A DNA stretch of 64,000 nucleotides from Tetrapyrgos nigripes (GCA_013368315.1 JAACJM010000031.1:434001-498000); one strand, 5' to 3'. Counted from the stretch's first letter, positions 22,055 to 34,604 are shown. A program made the numbers and translations. The notes: a model not told the origin generated them from the letters alone.

Positions 22055-22449
22055 TCAAAACTTCATTGTCTTTTGTTTCTTCACTGAGTCAGATGAGAGT
22101 ATTACAAATTTCAGATTCCACGCAAGCATGGCGTCTTCACTCCCAGTGTAGTACCCAGCTGTATAGTCAACCGAACAGATAGAGCCAGCTGGAATATCTT
22201 CTGTATACAATGGAAGCGACAATATTCCTTTCCAATCCTCACAAGTAAATTGAAAACCTGTTGCACAGTTGCCTTTCCTTGGCCGACCACAAGCTGACCA
22301 TTGTAACTGGAACTAACAATTGTTGATTAGTCTTTTAGATCAATGATAAATGATGAAGGAACTTACCAGGGCCCGTAGCTTTCAAATAATGATCTCTCCC
22401 CATTTGAGCAAACACTGAAAAGGTGCAGTGTTGCAATCAAAGTGATCAT
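22055..22449 (-). pseudogene. Unknown small-protein family, member 2
   Basis: Exon 22312-22055 (86 codons with stop) reads CGRPRKGNC, GFQFTCEDW, EDIPAGSIC, AGYYTGSED and NLKFVILSSD, paralogous to 16629-16889. Its four to five cysteines and a possible upstream exon (22449-22367, ATG followed by a hydrophobic stretch) suggest a small secreted protein. The two exons do not join in frame as I read them, so it is either degraded or spliced differently. A copy of the 55-bp repeat motif lies upstream at 22588-22642. Family unknown. Confidence 0.45.
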
Positions 22450-22587
22450 TGCCAAGGACCAGTCAGGGGCAGAAATTCTCGATAGAAACAAAACAGAGAC
22501 AAAACAAAACGGACAATTTGATCAAGAAATCAAGGTCAAGACTTCAGAATGGGATGGGTAGGGAAAATTGGGAACAATTTGTATACC

Positions 22588-22642
22588 CACAAGCAGAAAG
22601 TGAGTGTAAAGAACTCAGCCTCATTCTTCGGCCTCATAATGC
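22588..22642 (-). repeat. CCACACGCAGAAA...GCCTCATAAT motif, copy 3
   Basis: Same block as at 17120 and 21977. It ends at CCTCATAAT exactly where a DUF6534-like exon remnant begins. Confidence 0.6.
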
Positions 22643-22770
22643 TGTATGTTACTTTCAACCCTATCGCACAGACCGACAGAATTCTCGTCAAGATCATTGT
22701 TTTTACTTCTGGCTACGACAATTGTCAACGACATTGCAACGACACCGACTCGGACACAGTCACACAAAAC
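22643..22770 (+). pseudogene. DUF6534-like exon remnant
   Basis: GACAGAATTCTCGTCAAGATC at about 22674 and its surroundings align with exon 3 of the DUF6534-like copies (ALYYF.HYP.DRILIKIAV). The flanking frame is disrupted and no other exon is present. Confidence 0.45.
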
Positions 22771-23129
22771 GACTTTAGAGCCTGCCACGCCTGGGCCACA
22801 ACTAGGCCACATCTCTTTCATTGCAGCCTGAAAACTAGGATCTTGAATAATCCCGCATGATGACTTCATGAGTCAGTTGTGTTGCTCCTTGTCCAGCTGG
22901 ACTACCGTGACTATGAATATCCTTCCGAGTTCATTGTCACCAAAGTTGTAGTTTCTGCTACTAGTACCGAACTTTGGAGTCCTTGAACTTAAAGCCACTC
23001 CACTCTGGTATCATACCTCTGCTGCCGTCACTGTTGTAAGACCCTGTGCTGGTTGGAGTTCACTTGTAGCTTGGCATCAGATTTTGTTCATCTACTGTAT
23101 ACATGATAGAGTTCAACTGGATAGCATTA

Positions 23130-24030
23130 TTAGCTCCGGAGAGATCCTCTTCTCTGCCAAGAAATGCTAACCAATGCGATGTATCTGCTGATCATGATGC
23201 CCCCTCAAATATAGCTCTCGGTGAACTCTCCACGTCTCACACATTATTCCCGCTACCTCTATAGTAGTGGTCTTGGGGTAACTTCCTATTCGCACATTTT
23301 GTGCGGCTCCAAAAATTCCGCTTATCAATCAAGCTCCGACTCGGTTTTGTCCGACCATGAAAGCTGTAAGCCGCGATCGTGATCGAACGGCATGTCGGAC
23401 CTACATACGAGCTCTTCTCGCAATGCACATTCAATCAATCCATAGCTAGCCTCTATGGTTCTCTTCTTGGGGCTTTGCACATTTTTGTTTTGGCCAATAA
23501 CAATCCGCTTACAAATTCAGCTCCTACTTCCTGTCCTTATAGCAGCTGTAATGACCACCAGGCTAAGATGTCCTCAAGATGTGCTTTCCATGAGGCTGAC
23601 TCTAAACTGTGACATTAATTCTTACTACATACCTCTTGTTCCGTGCACATCCCATTGTTAATCTTATTGTAAGCTGTGTCCAACGTAGAGTCGCCATCTG
23701 TATGCTGCATGGTTTTTTCGTGTTAGTGTTAGGACCAAGTTAGGACCATGAGCAGTCCGGATCTACCATCGCTTCCAATTGTTGCCAAAGATCTTTTCGA
23801 ATGTCCCCTTTACTTTTCCAATCGTTGCGAAGACCGACGAACATCTGGATGCAGAGATGGGGAAGAGTCCTCAGTGAGTCAGTGTATTAGAGGCGTCCAG
23901 CAACCCGTCGATTCGAGAGAACTGTATCAAATGATCTGTATTGGAACACTCATCACAATTCAGCTCTTCGATTTGTCGATTAACGTTAACTGTAACCGTA
24001 TACTAGTGTGTCTCAATAGAGGCGATAACG
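23130..24030. repeat. Diverged duplication with 24330-24785
   Basis: Three blocks recur in the same order. CTTCTCTGCCAAG...ATATAGCTCTC is at 23150-23220 and 24345-24430. ATCYGGATGCAGAGATG is at about 23845 and 24459. GATTCGAGAGAACT...GTGTGTCTCAAT is at 23912-24018 and 24655-24768. No coding sequence is evident; this may be a duplicated promoter or leader region. Confidence 0.6.
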
Positions 24031-24490
24031 CCCATTTTTGCGTTTTCGGAATTCTCCGGACATTCTAAATGCCGTCGTCTGGGTCGGAGGCTTGGATTGT
24101 GCTATCCCTCCTACACTCTTCTCGGTTTTGGTGGTCGCAATGCATTCTGAACATATCTAGGGGATGTGTAGCAAGTTTTGAGACTAAGGTATGAAGGATG
24201 CATAAACTGTGGAGGCATACCAAAAATTGGCGGCAACTGTCTTAGTAAGCACCACAGAAATGGAATCGCGTTTCGTAGATAAAAAAAAAAGCGCTGCTAA
24301 TCACCTCTAATGAGAACGAATTGCACTATTAGCTCCGAAGAACATACCTTCTTCTCTGCCAAGCAAATGCTGACCGATGCGATATATCTGCTGACGCTTT
24401 CCCCCATTTCTGCTCAAAATATAGCTCTCAGTAAACTTCAAGTTGGAGCATCAACGAGCATCCGGATGCAGAGATGATGGGGAAGACACT

Positions 24491-24622
24491 GGAGGCGGGT
24501 TCATAGGAAGCCACACCCTTTGCTGCCGCACGGGAAGCCTGCACAACTGAATTGAACTGAATTGAATGGGTGAGGCTTCCCGTGCGGCAGCCAAAGGGGT
24601 GGCTGCCCATTGACCCGCCTCC
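24491..24622. repeat. Imperfect palindrome / fold-back element
   Basis: Two arms of about 60 bp face each other. The left arm is GGAGGCGGGTTCATAGGAAGC... through GCTGCCGCACGGGAAGCCT, the right arm is its near-complement ending ...GACCCGCCTCC, and the short centre contains GAATTGAACTGAATTGAA. It could form a long hairpin and may be a small MITE; no clear target duplication. Confidence 0.75.
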
Positions 24623-24952
24623 GGTGAGAGCCCTCAGTGTACTTATTAGGTGTTCAGATTCGAGAGAACTTTATCAAATGACCCGCATGATGGGCTTGGA
24701 ACAATTCAGTTCTTCGATCGAGGAATTGCTCTATTAACGTTAACAGTAACCGTATAGTGTGTCTCAATGAGAACGAACTTGCTTCTCCAGAATCCACATA
24801 TTAGCGGGCTTTGAATCCCTCGATTCTTCGCATGTGGAGCTCACCGGCGCCGTAGCTAAAAGTATAGCTCAAAGACTCCCACGCTTCATCCACTTATAGG
24901 AAGGAATACTTCTCCCCCTAGACATCAGCGGTCCCTTCCTTTGAACACCATA

Positions 24953-26491
24953 ATGGATCCCGGTACGATTCAGAATGAAACCGCTGATCAGATTGGTTAC
25001 GATGCATACTTTTCGCTCATCAAGATCCAGAGCGTTAGTCTGGCGTATGGTTCGTACGATGAAGAGGTATCGCCTGCTGCCCTGACACCATGCCCCATAG
25101 GACTCTACGTGCCCGTTGCTGCAGCTGCATTTCAGATCACCTGGTCTGTGCCCCGCTGCAAGTGAGAGCCCCAATGACCGCTTAACATCGCATTTAGGCG
25201 ACGACACGTCGGCCGTCGAGCCAAACGCACACCCACGAGATGGCTTCTAGGTTTATTCACTGTCATATTCTTTTCCACAACTGCTTGATTCTCCCTCGTC
25301 GCCGTCCAACAATATCTCAATTTTCAATACATCTATCACCCAGTCAACGGCAATACGCCGTCATTGAACGAACGACTGGATGCTGTGGAGCTTTTATTCG
25401 AAAAGCTATTTTCTGTTACGCCTTTTCTTCAAGGAATAAAGGAATAAATGCAAGTTTGCATCCCTCTCTGATGTAAGTGAGAGACTAACAGATACTTGAC
25501 CACGATAGTTCATCGCAGTAGATTCCATTGTCGTGTGGCGTGCCCTATCTCTGTGGCCTCAAAAGAAGTATCTTAGATACATATTTGGCTTCTGGATTTT
25601 GGCGAGCGCAGGTAAGTGATGTTTTGCTGATTGGCTTGATACCGCTCCTTAATTTACGCACACACAGTCATCGCTCTTGCGGATGGATTCAACACCGTTG
25701 TAATCAACATCCGCGCCGCAGGAGATGCGTCCAAGGTCGACGGCTGGCAGAGACTGGATTCCTCTTCGATGCTTGTGTCCCTCTCCATTAACGTCGCCGC
25801 AACGACTTTCATTCTTGTCAAAGCTTGGTAGGCTATGTGTCGACAAAATCATACTTTCCGAACTACTGACGGAATCATTTTCGCCCACAGGCAAACCCGC
25901 CAGACGTGGGGAAACACAAACTTGGGGGGTCTATCCCTTACCGAATCCTCATCTCCCTTATTGAATGTGGCTTCTTGTTCTGTGTCATCCAGGTGAGCTT
26001 GTCAACGGGGCGTGTACAGCTCACAATATTCATATTCCGTTATCTATAGGCAATCAATGCCTCCGTCGCCCTACACAACGGAAACTCATCATCGCTTGGT
26101 ACCCTGGAGATGTTTGTACAGTCCTTTGCCGTCATGACGCCTATTTTTGCGGTGAGCCTATAGTTCGATGTGTTGATTCTACAACCAAGAACCTGATGAA
26201 TCGCATTCCGCATAGGGCACCTATCCATCCATCGTCCTCCTCATCGTCCAACAACGATCCGCAATCGACGGTGAAACCGATGTCGTCATCTTCGAAACTA
26301 CCATACCCACCCCCGAATACACGCAGCACGGGCACGGGACTGCCAATGGGCACGACCTCACTTCGGTCATCAGACTGAAAACTTACCAGGCTAGTGACCT
26401 TGAATCGGGGAATCGGAATTCGACGACTTGTGGCGAAGAATCTAGAGGGGTTGCAAGTAATAAAGATAATGGTAGGTCCCCGCCAAAATAA
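24953..26491 (+). pseudogene. Seven-helix fungal membrane protein gene, damaged
   Basis: From ATG 24953 a chain of exons with short introns reads: an N-terminal segment ending GLYVPVAAAAFQITW; RRAKRTPTRWLLGLFTVIF (25197-25285); IPLSD|FIAVDSIVVWRALSLWP (about 25465-25600); IALADGFNTVVINIRAAGD (about 25670-25830); a helix SIPYRILISLIECGFLFCVI (about 25930-25990); AINASVALHNG...MTPIFA (26050-26150); and GTYPSIVLLIVQQRS (from about 26216), to a stop at 26489. The VWRA..LWP and YPSIV blocks are typical of an abundant family of uncharacterised agaricomycete 7TM proteins. Problems: TGA at 25286-25288, TAA near 25446 and a lost base in the G-run near 25927. It is probably a pseudogene, though I may have misplaced an intron. 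Confidence 0.6.
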
Positions 26492-26901
26492 TTGGGCGCT
26501 TAAACAGGCGCTCATTCGAAAATACTCAAAAAAAGTGGCTTTTTACAGTCTGAATTGTAACGGGCCCAGACGCTCATCTGTTACATCCCATATTTACATA
26601 CTCCTACATGTACTTATATGTCAATTCTATGTATTTGGATCCTTCGATGAATCGACACAAGTTCAATATTCCCCAGTATCCAGTCCTTATCCAGCCCTTG
26701 CCCATATAAGTACACAATTCACCAATAATATATGATATTCGCTGTGTTCCCTGCAGAGTCATTAGCTCGCCTGATCCTATCGGGATTCGGGACTTGGGAA
26801 GATCGTTCATTTTTGGCCGAAAAGATAAAACAACATAGAACATACTTATGTATGTATACCAGCAGTAACGACTGGGCCCCTCTGCGAGCTCGATTCCACA
26901 T

Positions 26902-28619
26902 TCAGGATGTCCCCCCATTGCTCTCCATCTGATTCCGATTCTCCAGATCAGGTATACGTATATACAGAACGTCAGCGGGATTCTTGTAATTGAAAAGCTT
27001 CCGACGAATATTCAGGTTGTAGAAGAGCGTCAATGAATAGATCCGGCCGATGCAATAGGCAAATGTCAAGGAGACTTCAATCCAAAAAGTTCATCAAGGC
27101 CAAACGTCAATGTCCCGTGCCAATGAAAATGAGGGAAGAGAGGATAGGACAAGGACATACCATTACTCTGGACATCAGCCACAAAAGCTACAAGAGTAAG
27201 CACTGCAGTCAGAGCAGTGAAAGAGCCGGTTTTGAGTGCGAGGGTTACTAGACGGCGAACAAGTCTGAAAGGAATTTGTTCATTTTCTTAAGCTAATTAC
27301 AGAATTTGCCAAGTGGAAAGGCACTCACGTGGATGAAGATTTGATCGTTCTGTCACGATCAGTCGCTCGATAATATAGGACCAAGAGTAGGGCGATTAGT
27401 AGGTCCGCCACCATTCCGGTTGATAACCACAAACTATCGTAAGGAATAACGGGATACATTTGTGAGGCACGAGACACCATACAGGACCTGAAAGTACTTA
27501 CATCACCGGAGGCAAAACTTGTGTGCGTAGAATGTTGACTTGGGATTGGAAAAAAATGACAATGGCAGTGAGGTACAAGGTACTTGCAAACTTTTATGAT
27601 GCCAGCCGGAGTTATAATTATTGAGTATTACTTCATGATCAAGGGCAGCTGCTCCTAAACTTGAAGTCAGTACTTACTGACGAGAGTATCACAAGTCCTA
27701 GGGCACCCGTAAGCACCTTCCTTCGTGTTCTTCAACGAAGCAAAATAGGTCAGATAATGAGTTGAATGCAGATGAACTCAAAACATGCTTACAAGGACCA
27801 ATATCTATGCAGCATGAATGCCTGTACGATCGATGCAGAGAATCCAGTGGAAGCCACTTCTAAGCTTCTGGGCCTGCATGCGCAATCGCCGAGCAAAAAG
27901 TTTATGAATAAGTTTATTCGTATGGCGTTTCATTTTACCAAAATCATTTTTTTAGCTTACCATTGTCGCGTTTGTATAGTACCTGTGTTCCCTGTGCTAC
28001 CCATGTGCCATGATGCATAGAGTCAGCTTCAAATTTACTTACCATTTTTTTGAATCAAATTCAAAAAAAAATGATAATAGAGGTTTTATGTACCTACCTT
28101 GAAAGGTGACAGCATTCTAGTATCCAATGATTTAAAAAATCAGGTGTTAAGTATATGGTGCAACTGTGCAACTGTGCAAAAGTGCAACTCACCAAGTAGA
28201 CGTCAGCGCATTCTGCGAATATCGTAGCTATGTCAGCCGTAAGGGCAGCAAAGACAGCGATCCTGATGAGAATTCTGTCGGCGGGGTAGTGGCGAAAGTA
28301 ATACAAAGCCTAGACATGCATACTTATATGTCAGTACTTATACGCACAAGCGCATGGCCTCAAGAGTCGAAATCGAGACCTAGGCTCTGACTCTGGAAAC
28401 CATAAACTGTCCAGAAAAAAACTGTTATTCACCCAATCAATCACCAACACAAACAGCATCAAGTTCAACCATATTCCTATGAGGATTGAACTGTTTCCCG
28501 ACGATGAACGATCGCCGATGCGCATCAGCAATGAGATAAAACTTGGAGCGTCTAAGTAATTAAGTAGTGGGTAGCACGTACCCAATGACTTTGTGCAGAT
28601 TGATATGAGTGGCATCCAT
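26902..28619 (-). CDS. DUF6534-like seven-helix membrane protein, intact copy
   Basis: Ten exons join without a lesion: 28619-28582, 28490-28433, 28309-28193, 28116-28098, 27991-27961, 27873-27793, 27729-27682, 27538-27329, 27264-27161 and 27074-26902, giving about 292 aa, the usual size of the family. Helices are visible in LIGIWLNLMLFVLVIDW, DRILIRIAVFAALTADIA, GFSASIVQAFMLHRYWSL, VLTGALGLVIL, LSTGMVADLLIALLLVLYY, GSFTALTAVLTLVAFV and FAYCIGRIYSLTLFYNLNI. The last corresponds to the family's KLYSNSLLATLNAR block. The donor of the seventh exon (GTCAGT rather than the adjacent GTAAGT) was chosen because only it keeps frame. Function unknown; expected in a membrane. It is the only one of eight copies here that reads through. 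Confidence 0.85.
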
Positions 28620-28973
28620 TCCTTTGTTTGATGCAGCGCTCGGCGGGCGATGGGATTAGGCTCTGGTTTCCCAGTCGAAGAGGGGGATGCTCTGTAGGTA
28701 GGAAAGGGAAAGGGAGACTATGTAGGTAGGAGAGGAAAAGAGAGACTATATAGGCAGGGTAGGTATTGAGTGAGAGACTAGAGACAAGGGTTATAACCTA
28801 TTCGTCGTCATCTATTTATACACTCAAGTCTTACAAGCAACTTGTCAATGTCACTAGAAAATTTGCGTTGGTAACGCTAGCGCCTTTTGGAAATCAACAG
28901 TCCCCTTTCAATGAGAATTGCATGTCAATATCTATCATCCAAGTACCAATTCATATCTAGATTTTACTCCACG
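28620..28973. other. Upstream region of the intact DUF6534-like gene
   Basis: Contains the purine-rich GTAGGTAGGAGAGGAAAAG runs and GCGTTGGTAACGCTAGCG, which recur upstream of the copy at 40196. This is the probable conserved promoter/5' UTR. No ORF. Confidence 0.5.
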
Positions 28974-28975
28974 TA

Positions 28976-29372
28976 TGGAGCGGGGCAGCTAGTCACCGCT
29001 ACTTTTGTGCAAGCCGCGTAATTGGCCCGATTTTTTTTTCCCTGTAGTAAAAATGCTCCTTTTGATGAGTACATCGAAACTACTAGAGGGATTTTCGATT
29101 GCCTCAAACTGACCGAGATATACCTTTTTGGGACCCGGGATTTTGCCGCAGCACTGCCACATTGCGTTTTTGGGTCATTAGTAAGCGTCGGCTCAGAGTG
29201 TTCGGCAACTCTTGGTCAAATTTCGGTGTGTCGGGCCATCAAATTACTCATTCAGCCCTCGACCCCACTGAAAGAGCAGTATCCAGGGTCATTTAAGCCC
29301 AAAAAAATTTCCAGTCAATTTGCCGCTTACGTAAGCTGCACAAAAGTAGCGGTGACTAGTTGCCCCGCTCCA
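28976..29372. mobile_element. MITE with TA target duplication
   Basis: 397 bp flanked by TA (28974-28975 and 29373-29374). Terminal inverted repeats start TGGAGCGGGGCARCTAGTCA; the first ~36 bp match with one mismatch, and similarity then fades. There is no transposase. The TA duplication suggests mobilisation by a Tc1/mariner-type transposase, but its ends differ from the Tc1 element at 19732. Confidence 0.8.
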
Positions 29373-29374
29373 TA

Positions 29375-29819
29375 TATGACTTGAATTCAGCTCCCCGCCA
29401 CACCTTTTTACAGGGTCTAGTGTCCCTGTACCCGAGTAAGGCAATTAATACAGCCTCGTCTTTTCTGGCCAGGGCGTCTTGATTACGTTACGACGGCTTG
29501 ATCTTACCAAAAGACGGTCGGAAACATATTCTGCAAATTTGAACAGGAAGGAGATGTGGGCCACCACTGCGTGTGGCAGTGACGAGGCCCAAAGGAAAGG
29601 GAGTGGCAACCGCTAAATGAGCACTGTACATGTTCGGTACCGGCTTCCGGACTTCTATTAGATTCCGAGCAGGGACTATTAGCAACGCGTCAGAAAACTT
29701 TTTTTTCAGGGAAACCTCGGCTAGGTTCTGACACTCGGTTGACACTCGGCTAAATTCTGACTGCGTGAGAATGTTCGGGGAACCAGAAACGTGCGGGTAC
29801 GGGTGGCACGGTTGGTGGC
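29375..29819. other. No gene visible
   Basis: Short ORFs only, without motifs. The sequence is CpG-rich compared with the 30-41 kb region. Confidence 0.4.
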
Positions 29820-31286
29820 TATGCTGTTCAATTTGCACTTTTATTATTACCTGCACTCACCTCAATTTTCCCTGTACTCAAAGACTTTTTTCCCACACTC
29901 ACATTGGTCTCTTCCCGCGCTCAACTTGAGTGAATCCGCACTCAGATCAAGTCAACCTGCATTCAGTGTGATGTCTTGCTCCTCATGACTGTTTTTAACA
30001 ATCTCACAAGATTAATTCTATATGCTTCACATGAACTGAGAACCCTTCTCTGCGAGTAGCTAATTAAGTAAGTCACAGTATGTGTCCATGAGTAGAATAT
30101 ACTGTTCTTGTCCATGAAAATAGTAATACTAAGTTGTTTGCATGAGTGAAGGTGAGCATAACGACAAAGGTTGTGTAACATAAGGGTAATACAAGGTATG
30201 TGCAGTAAGAAATGAGTAACTGAGCATCAGGAAAGATATGATACAGTATTGGTCATGTGAATTGAGGGTATTGCGAGGAATGTACAATGAGAAATAAGTG
30301 ACTGTAGAATAGCGAGTTCAGAATAGCTGAGGATCAGTATGGAGATGATAGAGTAAGGGCTATGAGAGCCAACAATATTGCAAGGAATGTGTAAGGTAGG
30401 TGAGGGTAAGGAGAGATACAAAGTAAATGTGGAGGCAGTGCGCGTAACAATGAGTGACAAGATAGTGTATTAGGGAAAGGAGAAAGGCCAAAAAAAACAC
30501 TAAAAAGTTGACGTGGTGAGGGTGAAGACCAAAAGGATAAAAAAGTGAGAAACAAGACATGGATTGTAAGAAAAGAACAAAGAACAAAGAAGTACACACA
30601 ACTCAGACTAGCTATACACTGCAGTTCCTGTCCATCTTGCGCAACATGGACAGCTAAACTCTGAAAAAGCAATGAAAATGATGAGTCAGAATGGCAACGA
30701 TAACCATGCATCATTCTTGTGCTCATTGGCCCCCTTTCAATATGCTTCAGTCAAACTTAGTATTTAGCAGGAATAAGAATGAAAGACGAGACGAACCGTA
30801 TTAACTTCGGATGTCTGTTGAGATCGAAGCTAGAAAGAGAGACAGAGATCGAGGTAGAGACAAAAGACATTTCAGCATTACTCGATCCGAAGTAAAAAAA
30901 ACATGTACCCACCTATAGCAGCCTATAATTCAGACCTGGCTGTCACTCCACCACCTTTGAGCAATCCACATGCATTTACCTGTGGTGCAAATCAAGCCGA
31001 TACTACTACAGCAATAGGCCAACACAAACTGCTACTTCTTCCTCATTGAGGGTGCTTCGTACCCTTCTATCACCTCTTGATTTGTTCTTCTGCTCTTCTG
31101 GGGTATTGAAAACCTCAACTATGTTGATGCCATCAAAAATGCGATGTCAAGGACATGCTATGCTGCTACTGTCAGCTCTCAGTCAGTCTGCTGTAGAGAA
31201 TGCAAGGTTTCAGGTGAAGAATGAGATCAATAAGCTAGAAGAAGGGTACAAAGGAGATCCTAGGTCCATAATCCTCAATCTCTAAA

Positions 31287-31504
31287 ACTGAGAATGCACC
31301 TGGGAAGCTTATGGGCTTGAAATTGGCTGTAAATTGAAGTTGCTGATGCCCTTCCAGTGAACACTCCTCAATTAAGGAGGAACAATTCTAGCTTAAGATG
31401 AGAATGCACCTGGAAAGCTTAGGGCTTGAAATTAGCTGCAAATTGAAGTTGCTGATGCCCTTCCAGTGAACACTCCTCAATTAAGGAGGAAAAATTCTAG
31501 CTAA
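31287..31504. repeat. Tandem duplication of ~109 bp
   Basis: Two adjacent copies beginning TGAGAATGCACCTGGRAAGC and ending AATTAAGGAGGAA.AATTCTAGC, about 95% identical, in the centre of the long-inverted-repeat element. Confidence 0.85.
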
Positions 31505-32247
31505 AGATATGTAAGGACACCTATCAGGTGGAATTAGGATCAGATTCACTCTTATATGTTTTCATAGCATACTGTCTCTTGTTTCTACCCTGTCTCAATC
31601 CATTTCTGTGCGCTCTTGTGAACTGTTCAGTTTGCTACAGCGGTATGTTCATAAGCTAATATTAATTCTCCTTCGTGTTTCAGCTTCTAGATGTCTTGCC
31701 TCTTCACCCTTCTGGTGCCACAAGTGTGGCATTGCTATTCCAATAGTTGAACTTTTGTACCTAGGAACTTTGGGTAAGTTACAATAAGTAGCTCTCATTG
31801 TTTCGCCTGAATGATGGGTTGATTTGACTAGGGAACTCAGACTGCTTAATAGTGTGCCCAAAAAGCTCAAATTTATGGTGTAAGTAATTCACTATCTCTG
31901 ACTTTTGATGGGTCAGAAAATGATTCAATACATTTGATATCATAATGAGGAAGCCATATGCTGTCATCTAGCACAAGACGTCGACTTAATGGTATCAAGA
32001 GGGATACCTGCAGCTGCATTAAAAGGAAGATACAAAGCCAGTACCAAAGGAAACTGATGAGAGATACAGCTTGTCATTGTTGAGAGGATATAGAGCTGAT
32101 GCTTGCTGTTGCCACAATCAGTAGATTGGCTGGAAAGGAATAGGTGAATGTTAAGGAAGAATAGGGGATGCTGATAAAAAGGCTTATTACAATATATGAG
32201 ATGGCAGATAATGGTATGTACAGTTCCAGGATATCTGGGCCAAGGCT

Positions 32248-32646
32248 TGTTGAAATATATACCTTCCGTGTATATTAACTATGATTCTATATGGAGTTAT
32301 TATGAAACTTCTATGTAGCTATAAGTATGCTAGTCCTCCAGGACATTCTCCAGACAATACTCTTATCTCTTACTATGTAGTGATATCTCTGTAGATAGCA
32401 ATATGGCCAATGGCAATATCCTCTTAGTCTCTAGGTATGTCCATGGACAATGTAGATATTAGTAATTACATGCTCTTTATCTAGTATAAAAGCTCTCTGT
32501 AAAGTCATAGATAATATAGAACAATATCCAGTTCTATCTGCTCTACAAGCAACTCGCATCTAAGCTCTACTAGCTTTCTACTCAGCACTCTATTTGGTGA
32601 GCTCTACTGACTGGTCACCCTACGCTAAATATTTGCTGCTTCATTA
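32248..32646 (+). repeat. Possible copia-type solo LTR
   Basis: Starts TGTTGAAATATATACC. TATAAAAG lies at about 32483, followed by a CTACAAGCAACTC region and a GGTGAG site, an order similar to the copia LTR at 41111. Both sides carry AGGCT (32243-32247 and 32647-32651). The 3' end reads TTCATTA rather than the canonical CA, so the call is tentative. Confidence 0.42.
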
Positions 32647-34604
32647 AGGCTAGTGAATAATACTATGCAACTTATATACCAAGGTACTGAGTGACTCAGA
32701 ATGACTAAGAGGTTCAGGGTAGGACCCACAAAGGCTACTGAGTCAGTACCAGGCATGAGTCAAGAGGGATACTTAGCAAATTCGAAGCTTTGGCCAAAGG
32801 CCCAGGCTCATTTGGGTATTGCCGCCTTTGCTGGTCACATGGTCAGCTGCAGTGAAAAATGACAAAGACAAGATCTGACTGGATGTCAAAATTTCTGAGT
32901 AGATACAAGTAGTACTGAGTTGTATGGATACAATCCAATGGGGCAAGGACTTTTCAGAAATCTTTGGGTTTGGTCAGATTGATGCCGAGCATATCTGAGT
33001 AATTCCAAAATTTTGGGTCAGGCTCACCATCGAATGCTCTCACATCAAGAGTGATTTCATCTGCATGAACTATATATCTATCATAGCCTTCCTCATCATC
33101 GCCTCTTTTTTTTTTACAAAGCCCAAATTCAATGTCCTTGTCCAGCCCTAAACCAGCCATTCAAGCTCCACTTGCTTTGTGTAATATGGATGACGTGTCC
33201 TTTCTTCCCCTTCCCTACCCTCTCCCTCTCCCCCTCCCACTCCCCACAATGCCTCCCTCATCTTTGACATTTCCTCTATGGTGGACTAACATGTGCAGGC
33301 TGTCACCCTTACCCACTAACGTCACTGGATATCACACCAAACACTATAACAACCTACCAGAATGTGTCAAATGTGTCAATGCCATGACAACCACTCTCCT
33401 CAAAGATTATTCCATGTGAATATGAGACAGGGCTCCTTGCTGGGTGAAAATGTATGTGAGTAGGATAGATGGGTTGCTCGAAGGTGGTGGAGTGACAGCC
33501 AGGCCAGAATTATGGGCTGCTATAGATGGGTACATGCTTTTTTTTACTTCGGATCGAGTAATGCTGAAACGTCTTTTGTCTCTACCTCGATCTCTGTCTC
33601 TCTTTCTAGCTTTGATCTCAACAGACATCCAAAGTTAATATGGTTTGTCTCGTCTTTCATTCTTATTCCTGCTAAATACTAAGTTTGACTGAAGCATATT
33701 GAAAGGGGTCAATGAGCACAAGAATGATGCATTGTTACTGTTGCCATTCTGACTCATCCTTTTCATTGCATTTTCAGAGTTTAACTGTCCATGTTGCACA
33801 AGATGGACAGGAACTGCAGTGTGCGTACTTCTTTGTTCTTTGTTCTTTTCTTACAATCCATGTCTTGTTTCTCACTTTTTTATCCTTTTGGTCTTCGCCC
33901 TCACCACGTCAACTTTTTAGTGTTTTTTTGGCCTTTCTCCTTTCCCTAATACACTATCTTGTCACTCATTGTTACACGCACTGCCTCCACATTTACTTTG
34001 TATCTCTCCTTACCCTCACCTACCTTACACATTCCTTGCAATATTGTTGGCTCTCATAGCCCTTACTCTATCATCTCCATACTGATCCTCAGCTATTCTG
34101 AACTCGCTATTCTACAGTCACTTATTTCTCATTGTACATTCCTCGCAATACCCTCAACTCACATGACCAATACTGTATCATATCTTTCCTGATGCTCAGT
34201 TACTCATTTCTTACTGCACATACCTTGTATTACCCTTATGTTACACAACCTTTGTCGTTATGCTCACCTTCACTCATGCAAACAGCTTAGTATTACTATT
34301 TTCATGGACAAGAACAGTATATTCTACTCATGGACACATACTGTGACTTACTTAATTAGCTACTCGCAGAGAAGGGTTCTCAGTTCATGTGAAGCATATA
34401 GAATTAATCTTGTGAGATTGTTAAAAACAGTCATGAGGAGCAAGACATCACCCTGAATGCAGGCTGACTTGATCTGAGTGTGGATTCACTCAAGTTGAGT
34501 GTGGGAAGAGACCAATGTGAGTGTGGGAAAAAAGTCTTTGAGTATGGGGAAAATTGAGGTGAGTGCAGGTAATAATAAAAGTGCAAATTGAACAGCATAC
34601 TCTC

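Larger units (their letters stand above)
29822..34597. mobile_element. 4.8-kb element with ~1.1-kb terminal inverted repeats
   Basis: The outer ends TGCTGTTCAATTTGCAC mirror each other exactly. The left arm (29822 to about 30970) and right arm (about 33473 to 34597) are about 95% identical in inverted orientation. Flanking TA (29820-29821, 34598-34599) could be a 2-bp duplication. The 2.5-kb centre has only short ORFs and no recognisable transposase. It could be a non-autonomous DNA transposon with very long inverted repeats, or two oppositely oriented insertions of one 1.1-kb repeat. Confidence 0.75.

Noticed and set aside
29022..29384. 120-codon ORF across the MITE
   Set aside because: It spans the right inverted repeat and has no motif; best explained as chance within a non-coding element.
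33712..34059. Mirrored Ser/Leu/Phe-rich ORFs in both arms of the long-inverted-repeat element as genes
   Set aside because: They are pyrimidine-rich, differ by frame-affecting indels between the arms and carry no known domain.
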